From Saprospiraceae bacterium (lineage in GTDB: Bacteria > Bacteroidota > Bacteroidia > Chitinophagales > Saprospiraceae), in assembly GCA_022842725.1 (NCBI GenBank), contig JALHOZ010000037.1, positions 1 through 45,310 on the forward strand: DNA of 45,310 nt. Reading direction: 5' to 3'. The stretch's first letter is position 1. Every line of letters begins with the position of its first letter. Made by a program: the position numbers and the translations under genes. The notes under the pieces were generated by a model, which saw nothing but the letters and a program-made list of their open reading frames with translations, had not been told where the DNA came from and made no database searches. Positions 7,836 through 17,163 of this stretch are shown here, piece after piece.

Positions 7836-10391
7836 TCAAAACTCGTCATCAAATTCTTCTTGTTTCATTTTTTCTTTGAGAATATTACTTCTTTCACCTG
7901 AAACTGAAATTTCTTTAAATTTTTCGCAATTGATGATTTCGGAAAATTCTTTAGGTGGTGCAGGAAATTTTGCTTTGGCGTCGTACAATCCGGTTGAATC
8001 ATTTTCCAAAGATTGCAGAAGTTTTATAGCTATAGGTCTTGCCATGACAAAACCTTCTCCGTCATTTAGCGAAAGAAAGCGAATCCACTTGTCGTCAGCT
8101 CCTGTCCATACGCCGATGACAAGAGTTGGCGTTATGCCCATAAACCAGGCGTCCGTATAATCATTTGTCGTTCCTGTTTTTCCACCAACCTGTGATTTTA
8201 CACCCATGCCAAATCTTCCGGAAACATTGTTTTTGAGCATTTCAACCATAACTGCGTTATATAAAGGATTGATAGCAGGTTTTTTTTCAGAAATGCCCTG
8301 ATAAATTACTTTTCCGTTTTTATCTTCTATTCGGGTTACAAATACCGGTTTCGAAAAAGTACCGTTATTAGCGAATGTAGTATATGCGCCGGTCATTTCC
8401 AACGGAGTAAGATCCACTGCGCCAAGACAAATAGAAGGAAGATTAGGTACAGCAAGTTTTCCGTTAAGAAGTCGGGTATTTTTATCAATGCCCATATTCT
8501 GTAAAAGATTTCTGATAGGCTCTACACTGCCCAATTCCTTTACAAGTTTTACCGTAATTGAATTTTTAGAATACAGAAGTCCGTGAAATAAGTTGTATTT
8601 GTTTCCTGTAAACATTTCATTGGCGTTGGCTGGTGACCATTCAGCATTCACTTCAAAATTGGCATCTCCGGGATGAATGGTGTATTGAATGTCGTCAAAT
8701 TTCTCACAAGGCGAAATACCCTGAACCGCCATTGCTTGAGTGTAAACCATAGGTTTTATGGTCGATCCTACTGATCGGCGCATGGTTACGTGGTCAAATT
8801 TAAAAAAGTTATGATCTATACCACCAACCCAGGCTTTGATATGACCATTGACCGGATCAATGGCCAATACACCGGCCTGTAAAAACATACTGTGATATCT
8901 TACGGAGTCAAAAGGTGTCATTTCAATTTCTTTGGATTTTGATGCTGAGTAATCAAAAACTTTCATCTTGACCGAAGTACTGAATTCTTTTTGATACTCT
9001 TCCTGCAATGCCTGATATTTGTCCCATAAATTCGCCCATATTTTTGATTGAATGAGTTCGCGGTAAACTTTTTCGGATTCGCCGGTTTGTTCGGTAAAAT
9101 GAACAAGTTCTGCCCATGTTTTGAGGTTTTTTTGTAGGGAATCGATAGAAGTAATGGCATAATCTGAAAGAGGAATATCGCCAAACTGATTCTGACATTC
9201 TTTAAGAAATCTGCCCAAATATTTTTCTCTTAGTTTTAAATATCTTTCAGAGCCTTTGTTTTTATTTTCCAGGATATTAAGCCTGACTTTTTTTTGCATT
9301 TCATCTGCTTCAAAAGTCCAGGGGTCTCTGTTTTTCCATGTTCGGAATAATCTGTCCTGATTTTTTTTCATATGTGAAAAAACGGCTTCCTCGGCATATT
9401 TCTGATACGTAAGGTCTATTGTGGTGTAAATTTTCAGCCCATCAGTATAAATATTATATTCCGATCCATCCGATTTACGAATATTTTCATCTGTAAACAG
9501 ATTTTTGATAAATTTTGTCAATTCTGCTCTAAAATATGGAGCCGGCCCTTCACTTTGGGTTGAATTTTTGAAGTTTGACATATCAATAACTTCATTTCTC
9601 AAGCTATCCCTTTCAGCATTTGTAATATAATTTGCTGATGCCAGGATACCCAATACAATATTTCTTCTTTCTGTACATCGGTCCGGAAATCGGACAGGGT
9701 TGTAATAACTGGGGTTTTTTAGCATTCCAACTAACGTGGCTGATTCCAAAATGGTAAGGTCTTTTTGATCTTTTCCAAAATAAGTCAGGGCAGCAGAATG
9801 AATTCCGTGCGCTCCGTTGATAAACTCAAATTGATTGAGGTACATGGCAAGAATTTCTTCTTTCGTATAATTTTTTTCCAATCTGACAGCGGTAATCCAT
9901 TCTTTGATTTTGGTGTAAACCAATGAAGCAGTACGGGAAAAAAAGTTTTTGTTTTTCAGGTCGGGTCTTTTAAAAAGCAGTTTGGCTAATTGTTGACTAA
10001 GGGTGCTTCCTCCTCCTGCGTGTTTTTGTCTAAGGATGACGGTTTTTATACCTACACGTAATAAAGCTTTAAAATCTATACCATGATGATCAAAAAAGCG
10101 GTCATCTTCTGTCAGAACAGTAGTTTGAATGATGTGTTGAGATAAAGAATCGTAAATGACAGGAACTCTGTTTTCGACATAATATTTTCCGAATGGAATT
10201 CCTTGTACATCATAGATGACAGAAGCCTGATCAGATGTCGGATTTTCAAGTTTGTCAAAACCGGGAAGATCCGAAAAAAGAATCATCCAAAATATAAAAC
10301 ATAATAAAACGATCCAGCTTATTCCAAAGAAATAAAAAATACCTTTGTTTTGGTGAAATGTTTCTCTGAGTGCACTGAAAATCCTGGTCAT
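7836..10391 (-). CDS. Class A penicillin-binding protein (PBP1A-type glycosyltransferase/transpeptidase)
   Basis: An 851-residue bifunctional peptidoglycan synthase. A short cytoplasmic tail precedes one membrane anchor (about 18-40). The GT51 glycosyltransferase domain (about 60-235) carries EDDRFFDHHGID (catalytic Glu95), GGGSTLSQQLAKLLF and the EILAMYLNQ motif. The transpeptidase domain (about 505-790) has the SxxK box STIK (Ser543-Lys546), SKN (608-610) and KTGTT (738-742). An extended linker of about 150 residues (350-500) separates them, charged and helical. It polymerises and crosslinks lipid II in the periplasm. Its ATG overlaps the trhO stop as ATGA, so the two are probably translationally coupled. 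All catalytic motifs are intact. Confidence 0.95.
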   Translation of the reverse strand: MTRIFSALRETFHQNKGIFYFFGISWIVLLCFIFWMILFSDLPGFDKLENPTSDQASVIYDVQGIPFGKYYVENRVPVIYDSLSQHIIQTTVLTEDDRFFDHHGIDFKALLRVGIKTVILRQKHAGGGSTLSQQLAKLLFKRPDLKNKNFFSRTASLVYTKIKEWITAVRLEKNYTKEEILAMYLNQFEFINGAHGIHSAALTYFGKDQKDLTILESATLVGMLKNPSYYNPVRFPDRCTERRNIVLGILASANYITNAERDSLRNEVIDMSNFKNSTQSEGPAPYFRAELTKFIKNLFTDENIRKSDGSEYNIYTDGLKIYTTIDLTYQKYAEEAVFSHMKKNQDRLFRTWKNRDPWTFEADEMQKKVRLNILENKNKGSERYLKLREKYLGRFLKECQNQFGDIPLSDYAITSIDSLQKNLKTWAELVHFTEQTGESEKVYRELIQSKIWANLWDKYQALQEEYQKEFSTSVKMKVFDYSASKSKEIEMTPFDSVRYHSMFLQAGVLAIDPVNGHIKAWVGGIDHNFFKFDHVTMRRSVGSTIKPMVYTQAMAVQGISPCEKFDDIQYTIHPGDANFEVNAEWSPANANEMFTGNKYNLFHGLLYSKNSITVKLVKELGSVEPIRNLLQNMGIDKNTRLLNGKLAVPNLPSICLGAVDLTPLEMTGAYTTFANNGTFSKPVFVTRIEDKNGKVIYQGISEKKPAINPLYNAVMVEMLKNNVSGRFGMGVKSQVGGKTGTTNDYTDAWFMGITPTLVIGVWTGADDKWIRFLSLNDGEGFVMARPIAIKLLQSLENDSTGLYDAKAKFPAPPKEFSEIINCEKFKEISVSGERSNILKEKMKQEEFDDEF

Positions 10392-11449
10392 TTCCGGTTT
10401 TTTGAGACTTCAAGAATTCCACTGGATTGATGATTAGCTTTGTATCTGCCTTTGCCGAATTTTGTTCCGTTGAAGGATATTTTTCCTTTCAGTTCTTCCT
10501 TTTTTTCTTCCGGCAATTGATTGAATTCCTGACACTCGACGGAGCAACAATGCTGAAACTTTTCTGCACAGCCTGCACATTGGATAAACAAAATATGACA
10601 TTGATCATTGGCACAGTTGACATGGTGATCATCCTGTTGACCGCATTGATGGCACTTTGCTATAACATCAGGACTGATTCTTTCACCTAATCTTTCATCA
10701 AATACAAAATTTTTGCCGATAAATTTATTTTCGATGCCGAGTTCCTCCGCTCTTCTTGCATATTCTATAATACCTCCTTCCAGTTGGTGGACATGTTTAA
10801 ATCCTTTATGTTTGTAATAAGCACTTGCTTTTTCACATCGGATACCTCCTGTACAATACATAATGATGTTTTTGTCCTTGTGATCTTCCAACATTTTTTC
10901 TACGACAGGTAAAGCTTCTCTGAAGGTTTCCACATCCGGAAGAATGGCATTGACAAAATGACCAACTTCGCTTTCATAATGATTTCTCATGTCTACGATG
11001 ATGGTGTTTTGTTGTTCTGCCAGCGCATTAAACTCCTCCGCTTTCAGATGAACCCCTTTGTTGGTGACATCAAAACTATTATCATTCAGACCATCGGCAA
11101 CAATTTTATTTCTGACCTTTACGGCAAGTTTAAAAAACGATTTACCATTGTCATCTATAGCTCTGTTTAGCCTTATTGAGGACAAAAACGTGATAGAATT
11201 CATAGCTTGTTCAAAAAGTTGCCAATTTTCCTGTGGAACGGAAACCTGCGCATTAATGCCCTCATAAGAAACGTATATTCTACCTAAAACGCCAACATTT
11301 TCAAACAGAAGGTATAGATGGTCTCTGAAAATTTGAGGATTTTTCAGGTGATAATACTGATAAAACGATAAGGTTATCCTTTGGGTGGTATCGTTTTGTA
11401 TTTTCGATTTAAGAACTTCTTTGTTGACTTTATTATGTAAAACTTTCAT
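10388..11449 (-). CDS. trhO: tRNA uridine(34) hydroxylase TrhO (rhodanese-domain, formerly YceA)
   Basis: A 353-residue protein of TrhO architecture: an N-terminal UPF0176 domain (about 25-120, with VLGRIYVSYEGINAQVSVP), a rhodanese domain (about 140-245, IVDMRNHYESEVGHF) with active-site loop MYCTGGIRCEKA (Cys199), and a C-terminal Cys/His-rich stretch (about 264-305: CHQCGQ, CANDQC, CAGCAEKFQHCC) that looks like a metal site. The family performs prephenate-dependent, O2-independent hydroxylation of U34 to ho5U in tRNAs. It heads the long minus-strand run, overlapping the PBP gene by ATGA. A -7 element lies at 11557-11564, giving a leader of about 100 nt. Confidence 0.92.
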   Translation of the reverse strand: MKVLHNKVNKEVLKSKIQNDTTQRITLSFYQYYHLKNPQIFRDHLYLLFENVGVLGRIYVSYEGINAQVSVPQENWQLFEQAMNSITFLSSIRLNRAIDDNGKSFFKLAVKVRNKIVADGLNDNSFDVTNKGVHLKAEEFNALAEQQNTIIVDMRNHYESEVGHFVNAILPDVETFREALPVVEKMLEDHKDKNIIMYCTGGIRCEKASAYYKHKGFKHVHQLEGGIIEYARRAEELGIENKFIGKNFVFDERLGERISPDVIAKCHQCGQQDDHHVNCANDQCHILFIQCAGCAEKFQHCCSVECQEFNQLPEEKKEELKGKISFNGTKFGKGRYKANHQSSGILEVSKNRK

Positions 11450-11556
11450 GGTGAATTTTATCGTTTTTGCAGGAAACGTTGATTCAAAAATGATTTGTAA
11501 TTTTTCAGTGGCTGAACTTTTTAACTAAAAAATCTCCTTCAAACACTGTATGGGCA

Positions 11557-11564
11557 CAAAATTA
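11557..11564 (-). promoter_or_regulatory. Bacteroidota -7 element (TAATTTTG) for the trhO operon
   Basis: Minus-strand TAATTTTG matches TAnnTTTG and would give an approximately 100-nt 5' leader for trhO. The -33 element is not obvious. It lies in the 262-bp divergent spacer, whose remainder shows no further gene. Confidence 0.4.
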
Positions 11565-11684
11565 CAAAAAAAGACCCGAATCGAAAAATTCGTTTTAATA
11601 GATTTGGTTTGACGATTTTGATTTTTCCTATTATAATCACAGGATTAAATCCTTAAAACTCTGCTGTTTTATAAGAAAAAGTTG

Positions 11685-11692
11685 TAATTTTG
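11685..11692 (+). promoter_or_regulatory. Bacteroidota -7 element (TAATTTTG) for the purM-lepA-ompA run
   Basis: TAATTTTG lies 19 nt before the ATG at 11712, with a T-rich stretch (TGTTTT) near the expected -33 position. The predicted leader is short, about 10-14 nt. Confidence 0.5.
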
Positions 11693-11711
11693 CAGCTATT
11701 TTCAGAAAACC

Positions 11712-12893
11712 ATGTCAGAACAAACATTCAGATATCATCACAGAGGGGTTTCAGCTTCAAAAGACGAGGTTCATCAGGCTATTGAGTCTCTTGATAAGGG
11801 TATATTTCCCAATGCTTTCTGTAAGATTCTTCCGGATTTGACTTCTTTTGATCCGGCATGGTGCAATGTTATGCATGCTGATACGGCCGGTACCAAAACA
11901 AGTCTTGCCTACATATACTGGAAAGAAACGGGAGATCTCGATGTATGGAAAGGTATCGTGGAAGATGCATTGGTGATGAATACGGATGATATGGCCTGTG
12001 TAGGTTGTATTGACAATATCATTCTTTCATCTACCATCGGAAGAAATAAACATTTGATTTCGGGAGAAGTTATAAAAACCATCATTCAACACGCTCAGTA
12101 TTTTATTGAAAAAATGTCTTCTTTGGGCATTCATATGTATCTGGCAGGCGGAGAAACAGCCGATGTGGGCGATATAGTAAGAACCATTGACGTTGGATAT
12201 ACTACATTCTGCCGAATACCCAGAAATCAGGTTGTGGATATAAATATTCAGGAAGGTGATTGGATTGTAGGATTTAGTTCATATGGTCAGGCAACCTATG
12301 AAAATACCTATAACGGAGGATTGGGAAGTAATGGTCTTACCTCAGCAAGACATGATGTTTTTCACAGTGAATATCGCGAAAAATACCCTGAAAGTTTCAG
12401 TGCTGAAATGAATAAAGATTACGCTTACACCGGAAGTTACAGACTTACGGACTGTATAGAGATTGATGGAAAATCTATGACCATCGGAAAGTTGGTTTTG
12501 TCGCCTACCAGAACCTATATGCCTCTGATAAAAAATATTTTGGACGAATGTAGGGACGATCTTCACGGTTTGATTCATTGTTCAGGAGGAGGTCAGACAA
12601 AAGTTTCAAAGTTTATCCAAAATAAAGTGAGAATTGTAAAAAATAATTTATTACCTGTTCCACCTTTGTTTGATTTAATTAAAAAAGAATCAGGAGCAAC
12701 CTGGGAAGAAATGTACAAAGTTTTTAACATGGGACATCGGTTGGAAGCTTATACATCATCTGAAAAGGATGCACAAAAAATGATCGAACTAGCAGGTAAG
12801 TATAACATCGATGCTCAAATCATCGGTAAAGTGGAATATTCTGAAACGCCGGGAGTTACTATACAAACGGAAGACTATACCATAACATATTAA
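11712..12893 (+). CDS. purM: Phosphoribosylformylglycinamidine cyclo-ligase / AIR synthase-related protein (PurM family)
   Basis: A 393-residue protein of the PurM superfamily in the long Bacteroidota form; the E. coli enzyme is about 345 residues. Supporting motifs are ADTAGTKTSLAYIYW (substrate/ATP loop), MNTDDMACVGCIDNIILSSTIGRN (counterpart of the family's VND.... motif), GGETADVGDIVRTIDVG (the conserved GGETAE-type loop) and CSGGGQTKV plus FNMGHRLEAY near the C-terminus (counterpart of FN.G.GM). It would close FGAM to aminoimidazole ribotide using ATP in purine synthesis. guaA, another purine gene, is in this window but not adjacent. lepA follows after 25 nt. Some databases call these sequences only AIR synthase-related, so enzyme identity is likely rather than proven. 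Confidence 0.8.
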   Translation: MSEQTFRYHHRGVSASKDEVHQAIESLDKGIFPNAFCKILPDLTSFDPAWCNVMHADTAGTKTSLAYIYWKETGDLDVWKGIVEDALVMNTDDMACVGCIDNIILSSTIGRNKHLISGEVIKTIIQHAQYFIEKMSSLGIHMYLAGGETADVGDIVRTIDVGYTTFCRIPRNQVVDINIQEGDWIVGFSSYGQATYENTYNGGLGSNGLTSARHDVFHSEYREKYPESFSAEMNKDYAYTGSYRLTDCIEIDGKSMTIGKLVLSPTRTYMPLIKNILDECRDDLHGLIHCSGGGQTKVSKFIQNKVRIVKNNLLPVPPLFDLIKKESGATWEEMYKVFNMGHRLEAYTSSEKDAQKMIELAGKYNIDAQIIGKVEYSETPGVTIQTEDYTITY

Positions 12894-12918
12894 TAATTCA
12901 GAACGTTATAAATAAACA

Positions 12919-14712
12919 ATGAAAAATATCAGGAATTTTTGTGTTATCGCTCATATTGATCACGGAAAAAGCACGTTGTCTGACCGTTTATTGGAATTTA
13001 CCAAAACGATCTCAGAAAGAGATATGCAGGCTCAGGCTTTGGATGACATGGATCTCGAAAGGGAAAGAGGTATAACCATCAAAAGTCATGCGATTCAGAT
13101 GTACTACCATCATGCAGACGGTGAGACATATACATTTAATATGATTGATACACCGGGACACGTTGATTTTTCATACGAGGTGAGCAGATCTATTGCAGCG
13201 TGTGAAGGAGCATTACTTTTGGTGGATGCATCTCAGGGTATACAGGCACAAACCATTTCAAATCTGTATCTTGCGATAGAAAATGATCTTGAGATAATAC
13301 CTGTATTGAATAAAGTAGATATGGAATCAGCCATGATAGAAGAAGTTTCTGATCAGGTGATTGACCTTATAGGTTGTAAAAAAGATGAAATCATTCTGGC
13401 AAGTGGCAAAACCGGAATTGGGATAGAAGAACTTATGGCAGCCATCGTAAAAAGAATTCCCCCGCCAAAGGGTGATACGGCTGCTCCGCTGCAGGCTTTG
13501 ATTTTTGATTCTATTTTCAATTCATTCAGAGGAGTGGTAGCTTATTTCAGAATTTTAAATGGTACCATTAAAAAAGGAGATACCGTAAGGTTTTTTAATA
13601 CCGGAAAAGTGTATGAAGCTGACGAAATTGGCATTCTTCAAATGAGTCAGATTCCGAAACAAGAATTGAGTGCCGGCAATGTGGGTTATATCATAACAGG
13701 AATCAAAGAATCAAAAGAAATAAAAGTTGGTGATACCATTACCAATCACCTTCACCCTTGTAGTGAGGCCATTCATGGATTTGAAGAGGTAAAACCCATG
13801 GTTTTTGCCGGAATATATCCTATTGAAAATGAAGATTTTGAGGATTTACGGGATTCATTAGAGAAGTTACAGCTTAATGATGCTTCTTTGGTATTTGAAC
13901 CGGAGTCTTCTGTCGCTTTGGGGTTCGGATTCAGATGTGGGTTTTTGGGTATGCTCCATCTTGAAATTATTCAGGAACGATTGTCCAGAGAATTTGATCA
14001 GGAAGTTATTACAACCGTTCCAAACGTTTCCTATGTTTGTTACCCTCACAAAGGAGAACCGGTGACGATTAATACACCGAATGAATTGCCGGACCCGACG
14101 ATGGTTCAAAAGGTTGAAGAACCCTATATCCGGTCACAGATTATTACCAAACCCGAATATATTGGGGCCATTATGACCCTTTGTATGGACAAAAGAGGTA
14201 CATTGACAAGGCAAACCTATTTATCTCCGGAAAGGGTAGAGCTGACTTTCGAGATGCCTTTGGCTGAAATCGTATTTGATTTTTACGACCGGTTGAAATC
14301 CATATCAAGAGGTTATGCTTCCTTTGACTATAGTCCTTTGGATTACAGAGCTTCAGATTTGGTAAAACTGGACATTCGGTTAAACGCAGAGCCTGTTGAT
14401 GCTCTTTCATCGTTGGTACACCGAAGTAAAGCTGATTATATTGGCAGAAAAATTTGTTCTAAATTAAAAGAATTACTGCCGAGACAACAATTTATGATAG
14501 CCATTCAGGCTTCAATAGGCGCTAAAATCATTGCCAGAGAAACCATTTCTGCACTGAGAAAAGACGTTACAGCCAAATGTTATGGTGGTGATATCAGCCG
14601 AAAAAGAAAATTACTAGAAAAACAAAAGAAAGGAAAGAAAAAAATGAGACAAATCGGAAATGTGGAAGTGCCTCAAAAAGCATTTTTACAAGTATTAAAG
14701 TTGGATAGTTAA
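12919..14712 (+). CDS. lepA: Elongation factor 4 (LepA)
   Basis: At 597 residues this matches the family length. The GTPase domain has G1 AHIDHGKST (11-19), switch [11 protein letters not shown]3 DTPGHVD (77-83) and G4 NKVD (131-134). Domain 2 and two EF-G-like domains follow, including [11 protein letters not shown] and the LepA C-terminal domain (about 490-597) with [21 protein letters not shown], the signature basic tail that enters the ribosomal A site. EF4 binds ribosomes and promotes back-translocation or initiation-stage steps. It sits between purM (25 nt) and an OmpA lipoprotein (24 nt), probably one transcript. Confidence 0.97.
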   Translation: MKNIRNFCVIAHIDHGKSTLSDRLLEFTKTISERDMQAQALDDMDLERERGITIKSHAIQMYYHHADGETYTFNMIDTPGHVDFSYEVSRSIAACEGALLLVDASQGIQAQTISNLYLAIENDLEIIPVLNKVDMESAMIEEVSDQVIDLIGCKKDEIILASGKTGIGIEELMAAIVKRIPPPKGDTAAPLQALIFDSIFNSFRGVVAYFRILNGTIKKGDTVRFFNTGKVYEADEIGILQMSQIPKQELSAGNVGYIITGIKESKEIKVGDTITNHLHPCSEAIHGFEEVKPMVFAGIYPIENEDFEDLRDSLEKLQLNDASLVFEPESSVALGFGFRCGFLGMLHLEIIQERLSREFDQEVITTVPNVSYVCYPHKGEPVTINTPNELPDPTMVQKVEEPYIRSQIITKPEYIGAIMTLCMDKRGTLTRQTYLSPERVELTFEMPLAEIVFDFYDRLKSISRGYASFDYSPLDYRASDLVKLDIRLNAEPVDALSSLVHRSKADYIGRKICSKLKELLPRQQFMIAIQASIGAKIIARETISALRKDVTAKCYGGDISRKRKLLEKQKKGKKKMRQIGNVEVPQKAFLQVLKLDS

Positions 14713-14736
14713 TTTTTAAACCAAAATAGTATTTTC

Positions 14737-15654
14737 ATGAGAACCGTAAAAATTTTATTTTTATTCATGGCATTCACAGCCATTTCATGTGTGAGCAAAA
14801 AGAAGTTTAATGAAACTCAGGCTGCATTAGATGCACAGAGATCTTTATTAAAACAATGTGAAAGCAGAAACCAGGATTTGGAAACGCAATTGTTGAATGC
14901 AAACCGTAACCTTACGGATTGTAATACCAAATTGACAGCAGCCAATGCAGAGTTGAATGCGGCTGGTATTAAAGCACAAGGTTTGGAAGCTCAATTGGAT
15001 TTGCTTAAAAAATCAAATTCAAATTTATTGGAACAAATGTCTTCTTTGCAGGTAATCAGTAAAGCAAGTTCTGAAAGTATTAAAAAATCTTTGGAAGCGA
15101 TCAACGACCAAAGTACTTACATCAAAGATTTGACAAAAACAATGCAGTACAAAGATTCAGTAAATCTTGCGTTGGCAATGAATCTTAAAAAGTCTTTGCA
15201 GGATTTTAATGATTCAGATGTGACCATTGAGGTTAAAAAAGGTGTTGTGTATATTTCGCTTTCTGATAATTTATTATTCAGAACAGGAAGTGCTGTTATT
15301 AACTCAAAAGCTGAAGGAGTATTGAGTAAAATCGCTTCTATCTTAAATGATCAGAAGGATCTGGACATCCTTATCGAAGGACACACAGATAATGTTCCGA
15401 TGTCTTCTGATTGTATCACAGATAACTGGGATTTGAGTGCCAAAAGAGCAACAGCTGTTGTAAGAACATTACAAAATAAATACAAAGTTGCTCCTGAGAG
15501 AATGACAGCAGGAGGAAGAAGTGAGTTTGTGCCGAAAACAGAAAACACTACTTCAGCAGGTAGAGCACAAAACAGAAGAACAGAAATTTTGATTTTACCT
15601 AAATTAGATCAATTTTTCAAATTGCATGAAGCACCGGGAGCAATGAAAAAATAA
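14737..15654 (+). CDS. OmpA-family peptidoglycan-binding lipoprotein with coiled-coil linker
   Basis: A 305-residue protein with a lipoprotein signal (FTAISC, Cys18). A long heptad-rich segment, about 22-150, has repeated Leu/Ala/Asn spacing (LEAQLDLLKKSNSNLLEQM) and should form an extended coiled coil. The OmpA C-terminal domain (about 165-290) carries the peptidoglycan-binding motifs: ILIEGHTDNVP, NWDLSAKRATAVVRTL and GRAQNRRTEI (Asp and Arg of the diaminopimelate-binding pocket). It should tether the outer membrane to peptidoglycan. It is last in the purM-lepA run and is followed by a strong terminator. Such proteins are often abundant and separately expressed; I see no clear separate promoter. 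Confidence 0.9.
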   Translation: MRTVKILFLFMAFTAISCVSKKKFNETQAALDAQRSLLKQCESRNQDLETQLLNANRNLTDCNTKLTAANAELNAAGIKAQGLEAQLDLLKKSNSNLLEQMSSLQVISKASSESIKKSLEAINDQSTYIKDLTKTMQYKDSVNLALAMNLKKSLQDFNDSDVTIEVKKGVVYISLSDNLLFRTGSAVINSKAEGVLSKIASILNDQKDLDILIEGHTDNVPMSSDCITDNWDLSAKRATAVVRTLQNKYKVAPERMTAGGRSEFVPKTENTTSAGRAQNRRTEILILPKLDQFFKLHEAPGAMKK

Positions 15655-15687
15655 TATCCCTAAATCAAAGGATTAACCTGATATTTT

Positions 15688-15719
15688 AAAAAGCCGGATT
15701 TAATTAAGTCCGGCTTTTT
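15688..15719. terminator. Bidirectional terminator between the OmpA gene and galM
   Basis: An 11-bp perfect stem (15688-15698 with 15709-15719, core AAAAAGCCGGA/TCCGGCTTTTT) with further inner A-T/G-T pairs gives a T-run on both strands. It overlaps the last bases of galM (stop at 15718-15720), so it can end transcription of both convergent genes. Confidence 0.85.
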
Positions 15720-16773
15720 ATTTTGTTGTCAGTTTGTATTTTAAATAATGATGGTAAGTTGCTCCTGTTTTTAATAATGTATCAGGAAAGTCCTGATGAT
15801 GCGGACTATCCGGAAAATACTGTGCTTCTAAACAAAAGCCTGCATTTTTTTGGTATATAGTGTTGTTTTTTCCCTTGATACCTTCCAACCAGTTTCCTGT
15901 ATAGAGTTGTAAACCCGGTTTTGATGAAAACACTTCAAGAACTAAACGGTTTTCATTTTCCCTGACAACAGCAACAGGAAGTTCCTGATAATTTTCTGAT
16001 GGAATGATTACAAAATTATTGTCATAACCGTTTTGTTTATCGACAAGGTCAGCTTCCGGAAAGTCTTTCCACTGTACGGATCTTGGTTTTGTGAAATCAT
16101 ATATGGTATTATGGACATCAGTAAACTTTCCTGTTGGTATCAGATTTTCATCCGTTTCAGTAATTTGAGATGCCTTAATCTGAAGTTCGTGATCCAGAAT
16201 TTGAGATGTATTTCCGAGATTAAAATAACAGTGGTTGGTTAGATTACAAACAGTGTTTTTATCGCTTTGAGCATAAAACGTGATAATTAATTCATTATGG
16301 TTTGTGAATGTATATCTGACTACGGTCTTCAGATTGCCTGGATAACCTTCTTCGCCATCCGGGCTTTCATAAGATAAAATCAAGGTTGCGTGATCATTTT
16401 CCTGTTGGATATCCTCAATTTTCCAAACCTTTTTTCCAAATCCCAAAAAACCGCCATGTAAATGATGTCCGTTCAGATTACGGCTTAGCAAATAGGTTTG
16501 ATTATCAATGACGAGATTTCCTTTTGCTATCCTGTTGGCATATCTGCCGATTATACATCCGAAATTTGCCTGATCAGCCAAATAACCTTCCAAATCATCT
16601 TTGCCCAATAAAATATCATGTAATTTTCCTGAATGGACAATAGGAACCGACCATTTGTGTACGATTCCGCCATAATTTAAAATTTGAACCGTTTGTCCGT
16701 TTTTATTGGTGCACTCAATAAGATAAATGTCTTCAGGGCCAATACTTCCAACATATGCTTTAAGCCAATTCAC
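15718..16773 (-). CDS. galM: Aldose 1-epimerase (mutarotase)
   Basis: A 351-residue GalM-family protein. Recognised features are YGGIVHKWSVP near the N-terminus, GCIIGRYANRIAKG (substrate-binding Asn/Arg), HLHGGFLGFGKKVW (His106), LTNHCYFNL (catalytic His181) and GFCLEAQYFPDSPHH (catalytic Glu near 316). It interconverts alpha and beta anomers of hexoses such as glucose or galactose. No export signal is present. Its ATG overlaps the stop of the upstream GlsB-like gene (ATGA), so the pair is coupled. No other sugar genes are nearby, so its pathway partner lies elsewhere. Confidence 0.94.
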   Translation of the reverse strand: MNWLKAYVGSIGPEDIYLIECTNKNGQTVQILNYGGIVHKWSVPIVHSGKLHDILLGKDDLEGYLADQANFGCIIGRYANRIAKGNLVIDNQTYLLSRNLNGHHLHGGFLGFGKKVWKIEDIQQENDHATLILSYESPDGEEGYPGNLKTVVRYTFTNHNELIITFYAQSDKNTVCNLTNHCYFNLGNTSQILDHELQIKASQITETDENLIPTGKFTDVHNTIYDFTKPRSVQWKDFPEADLVDKQNGYDNNFVIIPSENYQELPVAVVRENENRLVLEVFSSKPGLQLYTGNWLEGIKGKNNTIYQKNAGFCLEAQYFPDSPHHQDFPDTLLKTGATYHHYLKYKLTTK

Positions 16774-17054
16774 CGTCTTCTTCGTGTATTTGGTTTAGAT
16801 AAAAATACCTTTTTTATCAATTCCAACAGAATGATTAACACTATAGCACCGCCAATGGTAAACACAATTCTCCCGATTAATCCCTGAGGCAGGCTCACAG
16901 AAAAATGTTTTACCAAAGCATTACCGATCCAACCACCTGCCACTCCTATGAATATATTGCCTAAAAGACCAAACCCGTCACCTCCCAGGATTCTGCTGGC
17001 AACATAACCACATACTGCACCGATAATAATGATTTCAATAATATCCCAATTCAT
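16770..17054 (-). CDS. GlsB/YeaQ/YmgE-family small membrane protein
   Basis: A 94-residue protein with three hydrophobic helices (about 5-22, 27-47, 60-84) and the glycine-rich family pattern IIIGAVCGYVASRILGG, then GLLGNIFIGVAGGWIGN, ending in a basic tail (PNTRRRR). The family, also called transglycosylase-associated protein, is linked to general stress response, but no biochemical function is established. It precedes galM with a 4-nt ATGA overlap. Length and pattern match the family well. Confidence 0.9.
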   Translation of the reverse strand: MNWDIIEIIIIGAVCGYVASRILGGDGFGLLGNIFIGVAGGWIGNALVKHFSVSLPQGLIGRIVFTIGGAIVLIILLELIKKVFLSKPNTRRRR

Positions 17055-17120
17055 ACTTATCTTTTTGACGCAACAAGATACATCATAAAATATATCAAGG
17101 CTTTAAATTTACAAAAATAA

Positions 17121-17152
17121 AAAAAGGCATCCTTAAGAAGAATGCCTTTTTT
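17121..17152 (-). terminator. Rho-independent terminator of the nqr operon
   Basis: A stem of AAAAAGGCAT (17121-17130) with ATGCCTTTTT, separated by a short AAG-rich loop, leaves a T-run on both strands. It lies just beyond the nqrF stop at 17164, as expected for the end of the minus-strand nqrABCDEF transcript. Confidence 0.8.
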
Positions 17153-17163
17153 GACTTTTATAT

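Noticed and set aside
11450-11711. Possible small gene or riboswitch in the trhO/purM spacer
   Set aside because: Only two -7 elements and a 5-bp hairpin (CGAAT/ATTCG) were seen; no conserved aptamer pattern or open frame with coding character.
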